From Bog-756 sp963824645 (GTDB lineage Bacteria; Actinomycetota; Acidimicrobiia; Acidimicrobiales; RAAP-2), in contig CAWGQC010000010.1 of assembly GCA_963824645.1 (NCBI GenBank), positions 124,001 through 188,000 on the forward strand: 64,000 nt of DNA, in the 5' to 3' direction. The position numbers and the translations under genes are program-made. The notes under the pieces are model-generated. The model did not search any database, was not told the DNA's origin, and was given only the letters and a program-made list of their open reading frames with translations. Positions 1 to 9,322 of the stretch are shown here, piece after piece. The first letter of the stretch is position 1, and each line of letters begins with the position of its first letter.

Positions 1-1501
1 GTGACTCGCCGGAAAACACGCCGTAGTTCCCGAACAACGAATTCGAGCCCACCGAGCCGTTGAAGGTGTCGGTGGTGGTGAGATAACTACCCTCGTAGCC
101 GATCACGCCGATCTTGCCGGAGTTGTCCCCACCGTCCCACCAGATCTCGTTCCCGCCGTTGCCGGCCTGGTTTCCGCCGCTGTTCTGGACCAACTGGAAG
201 TTGCAGATGGTGAGGTTGTCGACGCTCACGTTGTTGGCCCAGATGTCGATGCCGTTGCGGCCGAGGGGCCCGTTGGCGCTCGGCACCCCGAGGTCCTGGT
301 CGGCGGGCGTGCTGCTGCAGGCCGAGGAGCCGGGCAGGGTGCCGTCCACGATGACCGAGTTGCGGTTCATGCCCCGCAGATGGATGTCGCTGGTGTGGAT
401 GGCCACACCCCCGTACCACCCGAGGTTGACGTCCTCGGCCGACGGCGGGTGGTCATGGTCGGCCTGCTCGTGGTAGTCACCCGGAGCGATGAGGATCCAG
501 TCACCCGGATGAGCCGCGTTTACCGCTGCTTGGATGGTGCTGTACTGACCGGGGATCCCGTTGAACGTGCCCACCAGCAGGGCCCGCCCGCCGATGGCCG
601 GACCCACCGGGGCCATGCCCACCACCGGCCCGTTGAGGTGGTCACCGGCCACCGATCCCCGGAATGGCGCATTGCCGAAGGAGAAGATGCCCCCGTCGGC
701 CGCCACCAGCCAGTAGCCGCCGCCGCTGCTCGTGGCAGCCAGGCCGACGACCGGCTTGTTCAGAGGGGTCCCACCCATCGATCCGCGGAAGGCAGCGTTT
801 CCGAAGGCGAAAACCCCGCCGTCGGCGGCCACCAACCAGTACCCGTCACCGGTGGGGGTGGTAGCGATGGCCACGATCGGTCGGTTGAGCGATTTTCCGG
901 CCATCGATCCGTGCCGTGTGGCATCGCCGAAGGCATAGACGTTGCCGTCCGAGCCCACCAGCCAGTAACCGTTTCCGGTCGGAGTGGCGGCCATACCGAC
1001 GATGGGGGCGGTGATGGCCTTGCCTCCCATCGATCCACGGAACCCGGCGTCTCCGAAGGCGAAGACCCCGCCGTCGGCGGCCACCAGCCAGTAGCCCTGG
1101 CCGTCACGGGTAGCGGCCATCCCAACCACCGGTGCGTTGAGCGGCGTGGCCCCCATGGACCCGAAGAAGGAGGCGTCCCCCAGGCTGAACACCCCGCCGT
1201 CGGCGGCGGCCATCCAGTAGCCGGTGCTCGAAGGGGTAGCGGCCATGCCCACCACCGGCTGGTTGAGGTGGTTGGCGCCCATGGAGCCCTCGAAGGGAGC
1301 GTCGCCCTCGGCGAAGATGCCGCCGTCGTCAGCGGCCATCCAGTACCCGCTCGGAGCGGTGACGGTGTCGACGGCTGGTACGGACGAAGCAGCGCCCGCC
1401 GGCCGGCTGGCGGTCAGGGCGGTTGAGGCGGTCACCATCCCGACGACCAGGACCGCCACGGCCAGGGCGGTGGCCCCCCGGGGTGCCGTTCCTCTTGTCA
1501 C
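1..1501 (-). CDS. Secreted protein with GYW-type repeats and a beta-helix domain (3' end cut by window)
   Basis: Reading from a GTG at 1501, the minus strand is open to the window edge (about 500 residues). The first 40 residues form a signal peptide: Arg-rich head, hydrophobic ALAVAVLVVGMV core, and an AGA cleavage-like site. Six repeats of about 42 residues follow, each of the form GYWLVAADGGVFAFGDA...FRGSM...PVVGMAAT. After about residue 300 the pattern changes to QYSTIQAAVNAAHPGDWILIAPGDY, typical of the first turns of right-handed beta-helix (pectate-lyase-like) proteins. The protein is probably exported and surface-bound or extracellular, with a carbohydrate- or matrix-related role, but no catalytic residues can be assigned. 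The same repeat family ends the giant protein at 18-25.5 kb. The start has no strong ribosome binding site, so it is provisional; the C-terminus lies outside the window. Confidence 0.85.
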   Translation of the reverse strand, partial: MTRGTAPRGATALAVAVLVVGMVTASTALTASRPAGAASSVPAVDTVTAPSGYWMAADDGGIFAEGDAPFEGSMGANHLNQPVVGMAATPSSTGYWMAAADGGVFSLGDASFFGSMGATPLNAPVVGMAATRDGQGYWLVAADGGVFAFGDAGFRGSMGGKAITAPIVGMAATPTGNGYWLVGSDGNVYAFGDATRHGSMAGKSLNRPIVAIATTPTGDGYWLVAADGGVFAFGNAAFRGSMGGTPLNKPVVGLAATSSGGGYWLVAADGGIFSFGNAPFRGSVAGDHLNGPVVGMAPVGPAIGGRALLVGTFNGIPGQYSTIQAAVNAAHPGDWILIAPGDYHEQADHDHPPSAEDVNLGWYGGVAIHTSDIHLRGMNRNSVIVDGTLPGSSACSSTPADQDLGVPSANGPLGRNGIDIWANNVSVDNLTICNFQLVQNSGGNQAGNGGNEIWWDGGDNSGKIGVIGYEGSYLTTTDTFNGSVGSNSLFGNYGVFSGES

Positions 1502-1601
1502 CGTTTCCGCTCGACCATCGCTGATCTGGCTATCACCCGGAGGAGAGCGCGTCAACCGGTTCCGGTCGGCGGTGGTCAGAGGATGGAACGGGGGGTCCGA
1601 G

Positions 1602-2432
1602 CTACATCGAAGGAGGGGCCGACAGAGCGAACCGCGGAGGCGGAGTCATGCCGGCCAGATCGGCGGCATCGTCGGCGCTGATCGGCGGGGAGAAGAAGTA
1701 GCCCTGGGCAGTTTCGGCACCGATCTGGCGCAGGATGGCCACCTGCTCGGCCGTCTCGACGGCCTCGGCCACCGTGCAGATGCCCCGGGAGTGACTCTGT
1801 TCGACGATGGCCTCGGCGATGGAGCGGCTGGCGCCATCCGGATCGGCCAGACCGGCAGTGAGGGTGGCGTCGATTTTGGCCGTGTTGACTACGCATCCGT
1901 GCAGATCTTCGAGGATGGACCAGTCCTCCCCCACATCATCCACGGTGAGCTGGATGCCCAACCGGGTCATGACCTGGAGGTCGGCGGCAGCTTCGGCATC
2001 GTTCATGGAGGGGGCGGTGACCTCGACGGTCAGGCGGTCAGGGTTGAGACCGGATTCCTCGAGAGCGGCGGCCGCAGCCATGGCTGCCGTGCCCCGGTGA
2101 AGCTGAAAGATGGAGCAGTTGACGGCCAGCTGCAGGCCGGCGGGCCAGCGGGTGGCCTGCGCACAGGCTTCCGCCAGTACCCAGGCGTTGAGCTCGTTCA
2201 TGTGACCGTGATTCTCGGCCCAGGGGATGAGGACGTCAGGCGGGATTTCTCGGTCGTTCGGGTCGTGCCACCGCAGGAGTGCTTCGAAGCCGAGCAGTCG
2301 TCCGGTACCGAGGTCGACGGCCGGTTGGAAGACCAGAGTGGCCGCGCCTTCAAGGCCGATGTTCGGGGCTGGCCTCGGCGGCGCCTCCACCCCCGAGTCC
2401 ACCTCGAGGGGTGATCTCGTGGCCTTTGTCAC
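1602..2432 (-). CDS. Stand-alone EAL-domain protein, probable c-di-GMP phosphodiesterase
   Basis: This 276-residue protein is almost entirely one EAL domain. The family hydrolyses cyclic di-GMP to pGpG in the cytoplasm. The signature EALLRW is at 50-55. The other metal and substrate positions are present: Asn in AVNCS (105), Glu in VEVT (137), the Asp pair in VDDVG (165-166), Lys in AKID (186) and the two Glu of AEAVET (223, 226), followed by QGYFFSPP. Loop 6, usually DFGTGYSS, reads DVGEDWSI, so catalysis is likely but not certain. There is no GGDEF, PAS or membrane segment, so any control must come from a partner. It starts at a GTG and diverges from the DUF2510 gene. No diguanylate cyclase is visible in the window. 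Confidence 0.9.
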   Translation of the reverse strand: MTKATRSPLEVDSGVEAPPRPAPNIGLEGAATLVFQPAVDLGTGRLLGFEALLRWHDPNDREIPPDVLIPWAENHGHMNELNAWVLAEACAQATRWPAGLQLAVNCSIFQLHRGTAAMAAAAALEESGLNPDRLTVEVTAPSMNDAEAAADLQVMTRLGIQLTVDDVGEDWSILEDLHGCVVNTAKIDATLTAGLADPDGASRSIAEAIVEQSHSRGICTVAEAVETAEQVAILRQIGAETAQGYFFSPPISADDAADLAGMTPPPRFALSAPPSM

Positions 2433-2476
2433 TCCGTGGCTATCGGCACCTGCACAGGCCCGCTTGAGCAGGAATT

Positions 2477-4759
2477 GTGCCTGAGGCCATCAATCCATGG
2501 GAGTCAGGTGGCGAGGGTGGCCCTCAATTCCTCAAGGTAGCGGAGGCGGGTGCCGACAAAGTGCCCATGGCCGCGCTGCCTTTTGCCCGTCATATCAAGA
2601 GGAAGACCGAGACCGAAACAGAGACCCCCGCGCCTGCAGATGAAGCGAGAGGCTCCTGGGAGGTGGCGGAGTTCTTCTCCAAGGACCCTCGGCCCCGGGC
2701 GGTCGAGGCCGACCAGGCTGCCCGCCCCGCCAACCAGGCTGCACCACCGGCCGAGCCGGTTGAGACCGCGGCGCCGGCATTCGAGGCGGCCGCCTTCGAG
2801 GGAGCGACGTTCGAGGGAGCGACGTTCGAAGTGGGATCGGTGGCCGAAGTGACCGTGGCGCCGCCCACCCCGACAACTTCCGACGAGCCGCCCCGGATGA
2901 CGGTGCCTCCCACTACGCCCAACCCGCGCAAGCCCGTAGACCAGCTCAAGCCCCAGGGGGAACGCACGTCCGCGGTGCCCGAGCAAATGGAGCGAACTCC
3001 CGATGCGGCAACCGAGGATGCGGCAACCGAAGCCGCCACCCCGGTGCACGGCGATCCGGGATGGTACCCGGACTCTGACGAGCCGGGAGTTATGCGGTAC
3101 TGGGACGGCTTCCACATGACGGGTCAGACCGTGCGGCTCGATCCTCCTCCTCCACCCCCACCGCCGGCTGCTCCCTCCGCCGCCGCGGACGATCAGATCG
3201 TCGACCAGAACGACGACGGCGCCGATTCCAACCACGAGGCTGGTGGGGAGGCGGCCGCCAGGGCACCCGAGCCTGAGCGCCGGATCTCGCCGACGACCAC
3301 GTCCACCCCCAATCCGGCCCAGTACCCTTCGGGTCGTCCGGTCGGGAGCGGTCAGATCTGGTCGGTGCTGGAGGGAATTGACAGTGCCGCGCCGGAGTCG
3401 GCTGGTGTCGATCAGGACAGCCCCGACGATCAGGCCAGCTCGGCAGCTCCGATCGCTCTGGTCGACATAGGCAGGAAGGTCGAGCAGGTCGAACAGGTCG
3501 AAAACGAGATAGTTCCGACGCTGGCCACGGCCGTCAATCCGGTCGACGCAAGTGTCGAGGTGGAAACGATCGATCCGGTAGACGACGAGGTTGAGGTCGA
3601 GGTCGAGGACGAGGACGACGAGCCCGAATCGGCCGGAGCCACTGCTTCCATCGAAGAGGTCGAGGACGAGGACGAACTCGAGGCCGAACCGGAAACGGCC
3701 CGGTCCCTCCCGGCCATCGAAGACATCGACGACGTCCCCGGGGACGAAACCGACGCAGATGTGGTCCACGACCTCGACGTCGAAGACGAGTACGAGGACG
3801 ACGAGCCCGAAACGGCCGGAGCCACCGCTTCCAGCGAAGAGATCGAGGACGAAACCGATGCGGAGGTGGTCCGGGCCCTCGCCGCCATCGAAGAGGCCGA
3901 GGTCGAGGACGAACCCGAGGCCGACCCGAACGACAATGCGGTCGCAGACATCGAGAGTGATCAGAACACCCAAACTCCGAAGGCGGAGACCGAAGCCAAC
4001 ACCGAGCGAGCGAATCGGGAGAACGAAGAGATGAGTGCCGTCGCAAACGAAGGTACAGACGAGATCACCGATACCGGGACCATCACCGAGCGGGAGGAGC
4101 GAGCCCCTCAGAGCCGGGAGGACGACAGGGTCCCGACCGGGGCGACGCCAGCTGAGGGCCGGCCTTCGATGACCTACCGGGATAACGGCGACAAAGCCGA
4201 GACGAGTGGTCGATGGGTCGAGGAGACCGAGCGGGCGGTGACACGGGCACGCACCCTGGGCACGCCCGAAGCGTGGATGGAGGCGGCGAAGGCCGCCGAA
4301 GTTGTCTCGGAGATGGCGCGCACCATGCAGGCGGCAGCCGATGCCGACCAGACCGCGGCCCGACTGGCCAAGGTCGCTGCCGACGCCGACGAGGAGGCCC
4401 GCAAGGCCGAGCGCACGGAGGCCGACGCCGACAAGGCGGTCATTGAGACGGCCAGAACGGCCAGTCAGTCGGCAGAAGCAGCCCGCGCTGCCGAGGAGGC
4501 GGCTCGGGCCGCCGATCGTGTGGCGGCCGAGGCCAAGGAGGCCGCCGAACGGGCGGCCCTGTCCACCCCCCGATTCGCCGAAGCTGCCCGGGTGGCTGCG
4601 GAGGCCGCCGCCGCCGCCGAGTCGAAAGCCCGAGGGCTGGGAGACATAGTGGCCCGGGCGCGCGAGACCGACACCCCGCAGAGTTGGAGCCAGGCCCTGG
4701 AGCTTGCCTCGTCGGACGACGGGTCCGGGGACCGGGCCTTGGCCTCCTCCACCTTCTGA
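2477..4759 (+). CDS. Large acidic DUF2510 protein with alanine-rich C-terminal coiled coil
   Basis: The 760-residue protein has a Pro/Ala/Glu-rich head, a DUF2510 module at about 195-220 (GWYPD...MRYWDGFHMTGQTVRL), a proline run, a strongly acidic middle (Glu/Asp stretches with an internal duplication of DDEPE-AGATAS-EE about 62 residues apart) and an Ala/Glu/Arg-rich C-terminal 150 residues with heptad-like AARAAEEAARAADR spacing, probably coiled coil. DUF2510 is a short actinobacterial tryptophan motif often attached to membrane or envelope proteins, but no membrane segment is seen here. The role is unknown. The opposite strand has an equally long open frame, but DUF2510 and the acidic/heptad pattern identify this strand. 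The start is uncertain: GTG 2477, GTG 2561 and ATG 2567 (MAALPFARHIKRK) are all in frame. Confidence 0.8.
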   Translation: MPEAINPWESGGEGGPQFLKVAEAGADKVPMAALPFARHIKRKTETETETPAPADEARGSWEVAEFFSKDPRPRAVEADQAARPANQAAPPAEPVETAAPAFEAAAFEGATFEGATFEVGSVAEVTVAPPTPTTSDEPPRMTVPPTTPNPRKPVDQLKPQGERTSAVPEQMERTPDAATEDAATEAATPVHGDPGWYPDSDEPGVMRYWDGFHMTGQTVRLDPPPPPPPPAAPSAAADDQIVDQNDDGADSNHEAGGEAAARAPEPERRISPTTTSTPNPAQYPSGRPVGSGQIWSVLEGIDSAAPESAGVDQDSPDDQASSAAPIALVDIGRKVEQVEQVENEIVPTLATAVNPVDASVEVETIDPVDDEVEVEVEDEDDEPESAGATASIEEVEDEDELEAEPETARSLPAIEDIDDVPGDETDADVVHDLDVEDEYEDDEPETAGATASSEEIEDETDAEVVRALAAIEEAEVEDEPEADPNDNAVADIESDQNTQTPKAETEANTERANRENEEMSAVANEGTDEITDTGTITEREERAPQSREDDRVPTGATPAEGRPSMTYRDNGDKAETSGRWVEETERAVTRARTLGTPEAWMEAAKAAEVVSEMARTMQAAADADQTAARLAKVAADADEEARKAERTEADADKAVIETARTASQSAEAARAAEEAARAADRVAAEAKEAAERAALSTPRFAEAARVAAEAAAAAESKARGLGDIVARARETDTPQSWSQALELASSDDGSGDRALASSTF

Positions 4760-4884
4760 ATGCACCCGACCTCCTGAGGCACCCGACCTCCTGAGAGTAA
4801 CCCCCCACCTTCCGGATTTCCTCCGGGTCAAGGATGCCCTCCGGCCGCCGGAGTCCGGAGCAACCGGTACCCGGGTGTGCCAAC

Positions 4885-6000
4885 ATGAGCGGCGTGAAAT
4901 TCGCCCTCTTCTACGAGATCCCCGTGCCCAGGCCGTGGGGTCCTGACAGCGAGTTGATCGCCTACCGCAATACTCTCGAGCAGGCCGTAGCCGGTGAGCG
5001 TTTCGGGTGGGATGCCTTCTGGACGGTGGAGCATCACTTCCTGCAGGAGTACTCGCACTGTTCGAACCCAGAGGTCCTCTACGGTGCCATCGCTGCTCTC
5101 ACCGAACGGATCCGTCTGGGCTACGGCGTGCGGCTGATGCCTCATCCCTACAACCACCCGGTACGGACGGCCGAATCGGTTGCTGTCCTGGATCTGATAT
5201 CCAACGGACGGGTCGATTTCGGAACCGGTCGTTCGGCGACCCGCGCCGAGCTCGAGGGATTCGGGGTCGACCCCGGACAGACCCGACAGATGTGGCAGGA
5301 GGCCATCGAACACGTGGTGGGGTGCTGGACCAACGAGGAGTACGAGTTCGCCGGGCAGTACTGGCAGATGCCGCGCCGTCGGGTCCAACCCAAGCCCCTG
5401 CAGAAGCCTCACCCTCCGATATGGGGGGCAACGACCAGCGTGGATGGTCACCGTCAGGTGGGCCAGCTGGGTCTGGGTCTGTGTTCTTTCGCCGTTGGGA
5501 TCTCGCCCGAGGAGGTCAAGGAGAAGGTCGACGTCTACCGAGAGGCGGTCGCCGACTGCACGGAGCCGCTCGGGGCCTACGTGCACAACGAGACGGCCAC
5601 ATTCACCATGGCGCTGTGCGCCTCGGACCGGCAGCGGGCCCTCGACCTGGCCCGCGAGTCCTTCGAGTGGTACCCGAAGGTCGGTGCTCGACAGATTGCA
5701 TCGGTGTCGGAATGGATGGCCGAGCGGAGCGAGGAGCTCGGAAGTTATTCCTACGCCGCCGACATGAAGCAGCACAGCGACGACGGCTCTCTCGATCTGC
5801 TCAGTCTCGAGTACCTGATCGAAGCCAATGCCTGCGTTTTGGGCACACCGGACGAATGCATCGAGATGTGCCGTCGCTACCAGGCGGCCGACATCGATCT
5901 GCTTCTGTGCCTCGTCAATCCCTATCGGGTCTCCCACGAAGCGGTGATGGAGACCATCGAGCTCATGGGCAAGGAAGTCATTCCCAAGTTCGCCGACTGA
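4885..6000 (+). CDS. LLM-class (luciferase-like) flavin/F420-dependent oxidoreductase
   Basis: A 371-residue protein of the bacterial luciferase-like monooxygenase superfamily, a TIM-barrel fold using FMN or F420. Visible family blocks are the N-terminal strand KFALFYEIPVPRPW, WDAFWTVEHHFL, the SNGRVDFGTGRS loop that contacts the flavin, and KPLQKPHPPIWGAT. The open frame reaches back to 4834, but the ATG at 4885 (MSGVKFALFYE) fits the family N-terminus. It sits alone on the plus strand after the DUF2510 gene, so context does not name a substrate. Family members of this size in actinobacteria include monooxygenases and F420-dependent dehydrogenases; the sequence alone does not separate FMN from F420 use. 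Confidence 0.88.
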   Translation: MSGVKFALFYEIPVPRPWGPDSELIAYRNTLEQAVAGERFGWDAFWTVEHHFLQEYSHCSNPEVLYGAIAALTERIRLGYGVRLMPHPYNHPVRTAESVAVLDLISNGRVDFGTGRSATRAELEGFGVDPGQTRQMWQEAIEHVVGCWTNEEYEFAGQYWQMPRRRVQPKPLQKPHPPIWGATTSVDGHRQVGQLGLGLCSFAVGISPEEVKEKVDVYREAVADCTEPLGAYVHNETATFTMALCASDRQRALDLARESFEWYPKVGARQIASVSEWMAERSEELGSYSYAADMKQHSDDGSLDLLSLEYLIEANACVLGTPDECIEMCRRYQAADIDLLLCLVNPYRVSHEAVMETIELMGKEVIPKFAD

Positions 6001-6159
6001 GCATCGCCGACTGAGCCACAGTCAGGCGATGATGCACCACATCGGCCCACGGGAATGGGTCGGATGGCACCGCCGCCGTCCGTACCGGCGCGAGTGACAT
6101 GATCTAGAGGCGCTCAGAAGAGACGGGGACCTTCCCCGACGGGCTCCGGGGGGAGTTTC

Positions 6160-8604
6160 ATGTATATCCGACGGTCGGGCAGCTTTGCATGGGCGGCCGT
6201 GATCATCGCAGCCGTGGTGGGAGCGGCATCCGTTCTGGTCACCGGGGTGACGTCCACGGCGGCCGGCGCCAGTGAATCCACCACCCTTCGGGCACGCGGA
6301 TCGGTGGACGAAGCGTGGCTGACCGGGGCCAACCCGGGTGATCACATCACCCTGATGAGAAACGGATCAGCCGTGGTCGTGGCCGGCAATCCGAGCCCGG
6401 CCGGCGTTCTCGGATCGCTCATCATTCGCAATCTCACTCCCGAATCGGGCTATTACTGGGTCGACAAGACATCGGGAAAGCGAACTGCGGCGTTCAACGT
6501 GATGGCTCCCGGCGCAAATCCCCCGACCGACGGGACCCTCTATAGCCATCAGCCCATGCACCAGGGCCTCAACTACATCACCATGCGCGACGGCATCCGA
6601 CTGGCCGCTACCGTCCGCTATCCGTTCAACGTGACGTGCAGCGCGGCCAAGCCGTGTCCCACGGTTATCGAGTACTCCGGTTACAACGTCGCCGGACCCA
6701 CCGATCCGATCCCGTCCCTTCTTTCCAAGGCCCTCGGGTCGCCCTGTACCGACTGCGGGGATGCGAACCTTCTTCCCGATTCCTCCACCGACGTCGGCTC
6801 GGTGGTGGCCAGGGCGGCTGGGTTTGCCACGGTCAGCCTGCAGATGCGGGGGACCGGGTGCTCGGGCGGCGCGTTCGATCTTTTCGGCTACCCCTCCGAC
6901 TACGACGCCTACGATGCCATCGAGATCGTCGCTCATCAGTCGTGGGTGTCGCGCCACAAGGTGGGCATGGTGGGGATCAGCTACTCGGGACTGTCGCAAC
7001 TTCCTTCGGCTGGCACCGACCCACCCGGATTGGCGGCCATCGCCCCCATGAGCCCTACCGACGATCTCTTCTCCACCGGCTACCCCGGCGGTATCTACAA
7101 CGACGGCTTCGCCGCCAGCTGGATCAGTCAGCGCATCGACGACGCCAAGGCCACCGCTTCCTACCGCGATGGACGATTGGTACCCCTGGCGGCCACGCCG
7201 GTCAAAAATGTCGGTCAGCCGTGGGCGTATTACGAGATCGATGCGGAGATGGCCAGTGGCCCAGGCACGTCCACCTGTCTCGAGAATCAGGCTCTCCATG
7301 ACGAATCGGAAAGTCTCGAACACCTGGTCGGTCCGGCTCTGGTGGCGCCCGGCACGGGACCGGGTCGCCAGCCGTCCCTCTTCATCCGGCGGTCCATGAT
7401 CGACTGGGCCTCCCACATCAAGGTGCCGGTCTTCCTGTCCGGTGCTCTCCAGGACGAGCAGACCGGTCCGCAGTGGCCGGCGTTGATCGATGCGTTCCCC
7501 AACTCGACCAAGGTGTTTGCCAACATGGTGAACGGCAATCACATCGATTCCACCGACCCTCAGACGCTCAGTCGCTGGCTGGAATTCCTCGACATCTACG
7601 TGGCCGGCACGGTCCCCCGTAAGCCCAATGGGTTGGCCGCCCTGGTTCTCGACCGGTTCACCAGCTTCGCCTCCGGTGTGTCGGCCCAGGCCCCGCTGCC
7701 GGCCATCCGGTTCACCCAGGCCTCAACCGTGGCTCAGGCCCAAAAGGAGTTCGACGCCGACACCCCCCTGGTGCGGGTCCTGTTCGACAACGGAGCCGGT
7801 AGCGCCGGGCCGGGTGACATCCAGTCCACCTACTCGGCCGGGTTCTCCAGTTGGCCTCCGGCCGGACACGTCCAGACTCTCTACTTCGGTACCGGCGGCG
7901 CCACCAGTGAGTCGACCCACGGCGCGCAGAAGGGACCCACCTTCATCCTCGACCCATCGACGCGCCCGGCCACCAGCCTGCCGGCCAGCGGGAACGCCTG
8001 GTCGGCCGTCCCGGATTGGAATTGGGCCCCCGTACCGGCGGCCGACGGGGTCGCCTTCCAGACCCGCCCCTTCACCAAGACGACAACCATCGTCGGGCCG
8101 GCCACGCTCGACCTGTGGGTCAAATCCACCGCGCCCGTTCTGGACTTCCAGGGGACCGTCACCGAGGTGCGTCCGACGGCCGGTCAGGAGGAGTATGTGA
8201 CCTCCGGGTTCCTGCGCAGCACCAACCGAGTCGATGGGTCCGGCTCCACCCGGCTGTCGACCTACCCGACCTACCTCGGCAAGGAAGACAAAGACCTGTC
8301 GCCGACCGCTTACACGTTGGTCAAGATCCCTGTCGATCCGATCGTGCACACCTTCCGACCAGGCACGGAGTTGCGGGTGGTCATCTCCGCACCGGGGGGC
8401 GATCGGCCCATATGGGAATTCGACACCTTGGACCACGGACAGAAGGCGACAGTCGGGCTGGGAGGCACCACCCCGTCGGCCCTGGTCGTCAATGTGGTGA
8501 CCGGGGTGACCCCCACTGTGACCCTGCCGGCCTGCAACTCGTTGCGCGGCGAACCCTGTCGGGCCTACCAGGGCGAGAGCAACCAGGCGCCCAGCTCCTC
8601 CTGA
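6160..8604 (+). CDS. Secreted CocE/NonD-type alpha/beta hydrolase (S15 family)
   Basis: An 814-residue exported hydrolase. Residues 1-36 form a signal peptide (YIRRSGSFAWAAVIIAAVVG, cleavage near TAAGA). An X-Pro dipeptidyl-peptidase/CocE alpha/beta-hydrolase domain covers about 115-480, and a C-terminal jelly-roll PepX_C domain begins near 630 (TKTTTIVGPATLDLWV). The likely triad is Ser274 in GISYSG, Asp432 in ALQDEQT and His461 in NGNHIDS. The family cleaves acyl esters or X-Pro peptides; the substrate here is unknown. An additional N-terminal module of about 75 residues precedes the hydrolase and may be an Ig-like or carbohydrate-contact segment. The ATG at 6160 is preceded by a good GGGGGAG ribosome site. 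The gene stands alone, with no neighbour suggesting a pathway. Confidence 0.88.
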   Translation: MYIRRSGSFAWAAVIIAAVVGAASVLVTGVTSTAAGASESTTLRARGSVDEAWLTGANPGDHITLMRNGSAVVVAGNPSPAGVLGSLIIRNLTPESGYYWVDKTSGKRTAAFNVMAPGANPPTDGTLYSHQPMHQGLNYITMRDGIRLAATVRYPFNVTCSAAKPCPTVIEYSGYNVAGPTDPIPSLLSKALGSPCTDCGDANLLPDSSTDVGSVVARAAGFATVSLQMRGTGCSGGAFDLFGYPSDYDAYDAIEIVAHQSWVSRHKVGMVGISYSGLSQLPSAGTDPPGLAAIAPMSPTDDLFSTGYPGGIYNDGFAASWISQRIDDAKATASYRDGRLVPLAATPVKNVGQPWAYYEIDAEMASGPGTSTCLENQALHDESESLEHLVGPALVAPGTGPGRQPSLFIRRSMIDWASHIKVPVFLSGALQDEQTGPQWPALIDAFPNSTKVFANMVNGNHIDSTDPQTLSRWLEFLDIYVAGTVPRKPNGLAALVLDRFTSFASGVSAQAPLPAIRFTQASTVAQAQKEFDADTPLVRVLFDNGAGSAGPGDIQSTYSAGFSSWPPAGHVQTLYFGTGGATSESTHGAQKGPTFILDPSTRPATSLPASGNAWSAVPDWNWAPVPAADGVAFQTRPFTKTTTIVGPATLDLWVKSTAPVLDFQGTVTEVRPTAGQEEYVTSGFLRSTNRVDGSGSTRLSTYPTYLGKEDKDLSPTAYTLVKIPVDPIVHTFRPGTELRVVISAPGGDRPIWEFDTLDHGQKATVGLGGTTPSALVVNVVTGVTPTVTLPACNSLRGEPCRAYQGESNQAPSSS

Positions 8605-8790
8605 GCACAGTTCCGAACCGTTCCACCGCTCCACCGGGGTTTGCAGAGCCCCTCACCTGCAGCCGGAGCCGGCCAGCCCGATGGAGTGGCGACTCGCCCG
8701 CCGTGGCCATTCAAAGCCGACCCCTGCCTCGGCGAATCGGGCAGGCTAAAGTCCGCAGAGACACCCAACCCGGCGACAGGAGGCGGCGTA

Positions 8791-9267
8791 ATGGCCGAAA
8801 GGCGACTGCGCAAGGACGACAAAGTCGAGATGCTGCGGAAGGTGGACCTCTTCTCCAAATGCAGCAAGGCCGAGCTCGGACGGGTGGCTTCGCTCACCAC
8901 CCAGTGTTTTGCCGAGCCCGGTGAGGTGCTCACCAAGCGGGGCGTCTTCGGCGTCGAGTTCTTCGTCATCGTGAGTGGCCAAGCCATCGCCTCGCGGGAC
9001 GAGATCGTGCTGGCCACGTTGGGGCCCGGCTCATTCTTCGGCGAGCTGGCCCTGCTCGATGGGGGCCGACGGACGGCCACGGTCGTGGCTAAGACCAAGA
9101 TGCAACTGCTGGTGCTGACCACGACCGAGTTCAACACCGTCAGAGAGCTGGTGCCGTCGGTGTCGGGCAAGATCATCCAAGAGCTGGGATCGCGGTTGCG
9201 GAAGACCGATGAGATGCTCAATCCATCTCCGGCCCTCAGCAAACGGGTGGGTCCGTGGGCCCTGTAG
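8791..9267 (+). CDS. Single-domain cyclic-nucleotide-binding protein
   Basis: The 158-residue protein is a single cNMP-binding domain (about 15-130) with no DNA-binding helix-turn-helix. The phosphate-binding cassette reads FFGELALLDGGRRTATV, keeping the Glu and Arg that bind the cyclic nucleotide in CRP-type domains. A perfect AGGAGG at 8778-8783 sits 7 bases before the ATG at 8791, which decides against the upstream in-frame start at 8641. It is probably a soluble cAMP-responsive adaptor or regulator. It lies 55 bases before the P450 gene on the same strand. Related domains are fused to an ABC ATPase and to a dikinase-like ATP-binding module near 50 and 54 kb. Confidence 0.88.
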   Translation: MAERRLRKDDKVEMLRKVDLFSKCSKAELGRVASLTTQCFAEPGEVLTKRGVFGVEFFVIVSGQAIASRDEIVLATLGPGSFFGELALLDGGRRTATVVAKTKMQLLVLTTTEFNTVRELVPSVSGKIIQELGSRLRKTDEMLNPSPALSKRVGPWAL

Positions 9268-9322
9268 GGGCTTTCGCTTCAACAGCAAACATCCGCCCGG
9301 CCCGGACCGAAGGGGCAACCTG

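Noticed and set aside
380..1426. 348-codon open frame on the plus strand
   Set aside because: It is the shadow of the repeat-rich secreted gene, whose regular 42-residue periodicity is on the minus strand.
2504..4831. 775-codon open frame on the minus strand opposite the DUF2510 gene
   Set aside because: It is Gly/Arg/Leu-rich with no recognisable domain, while the plus strand encodes DUF2510 and the acidic/heptad pattern. Long antisense frames are expected in GC-rich DNA.
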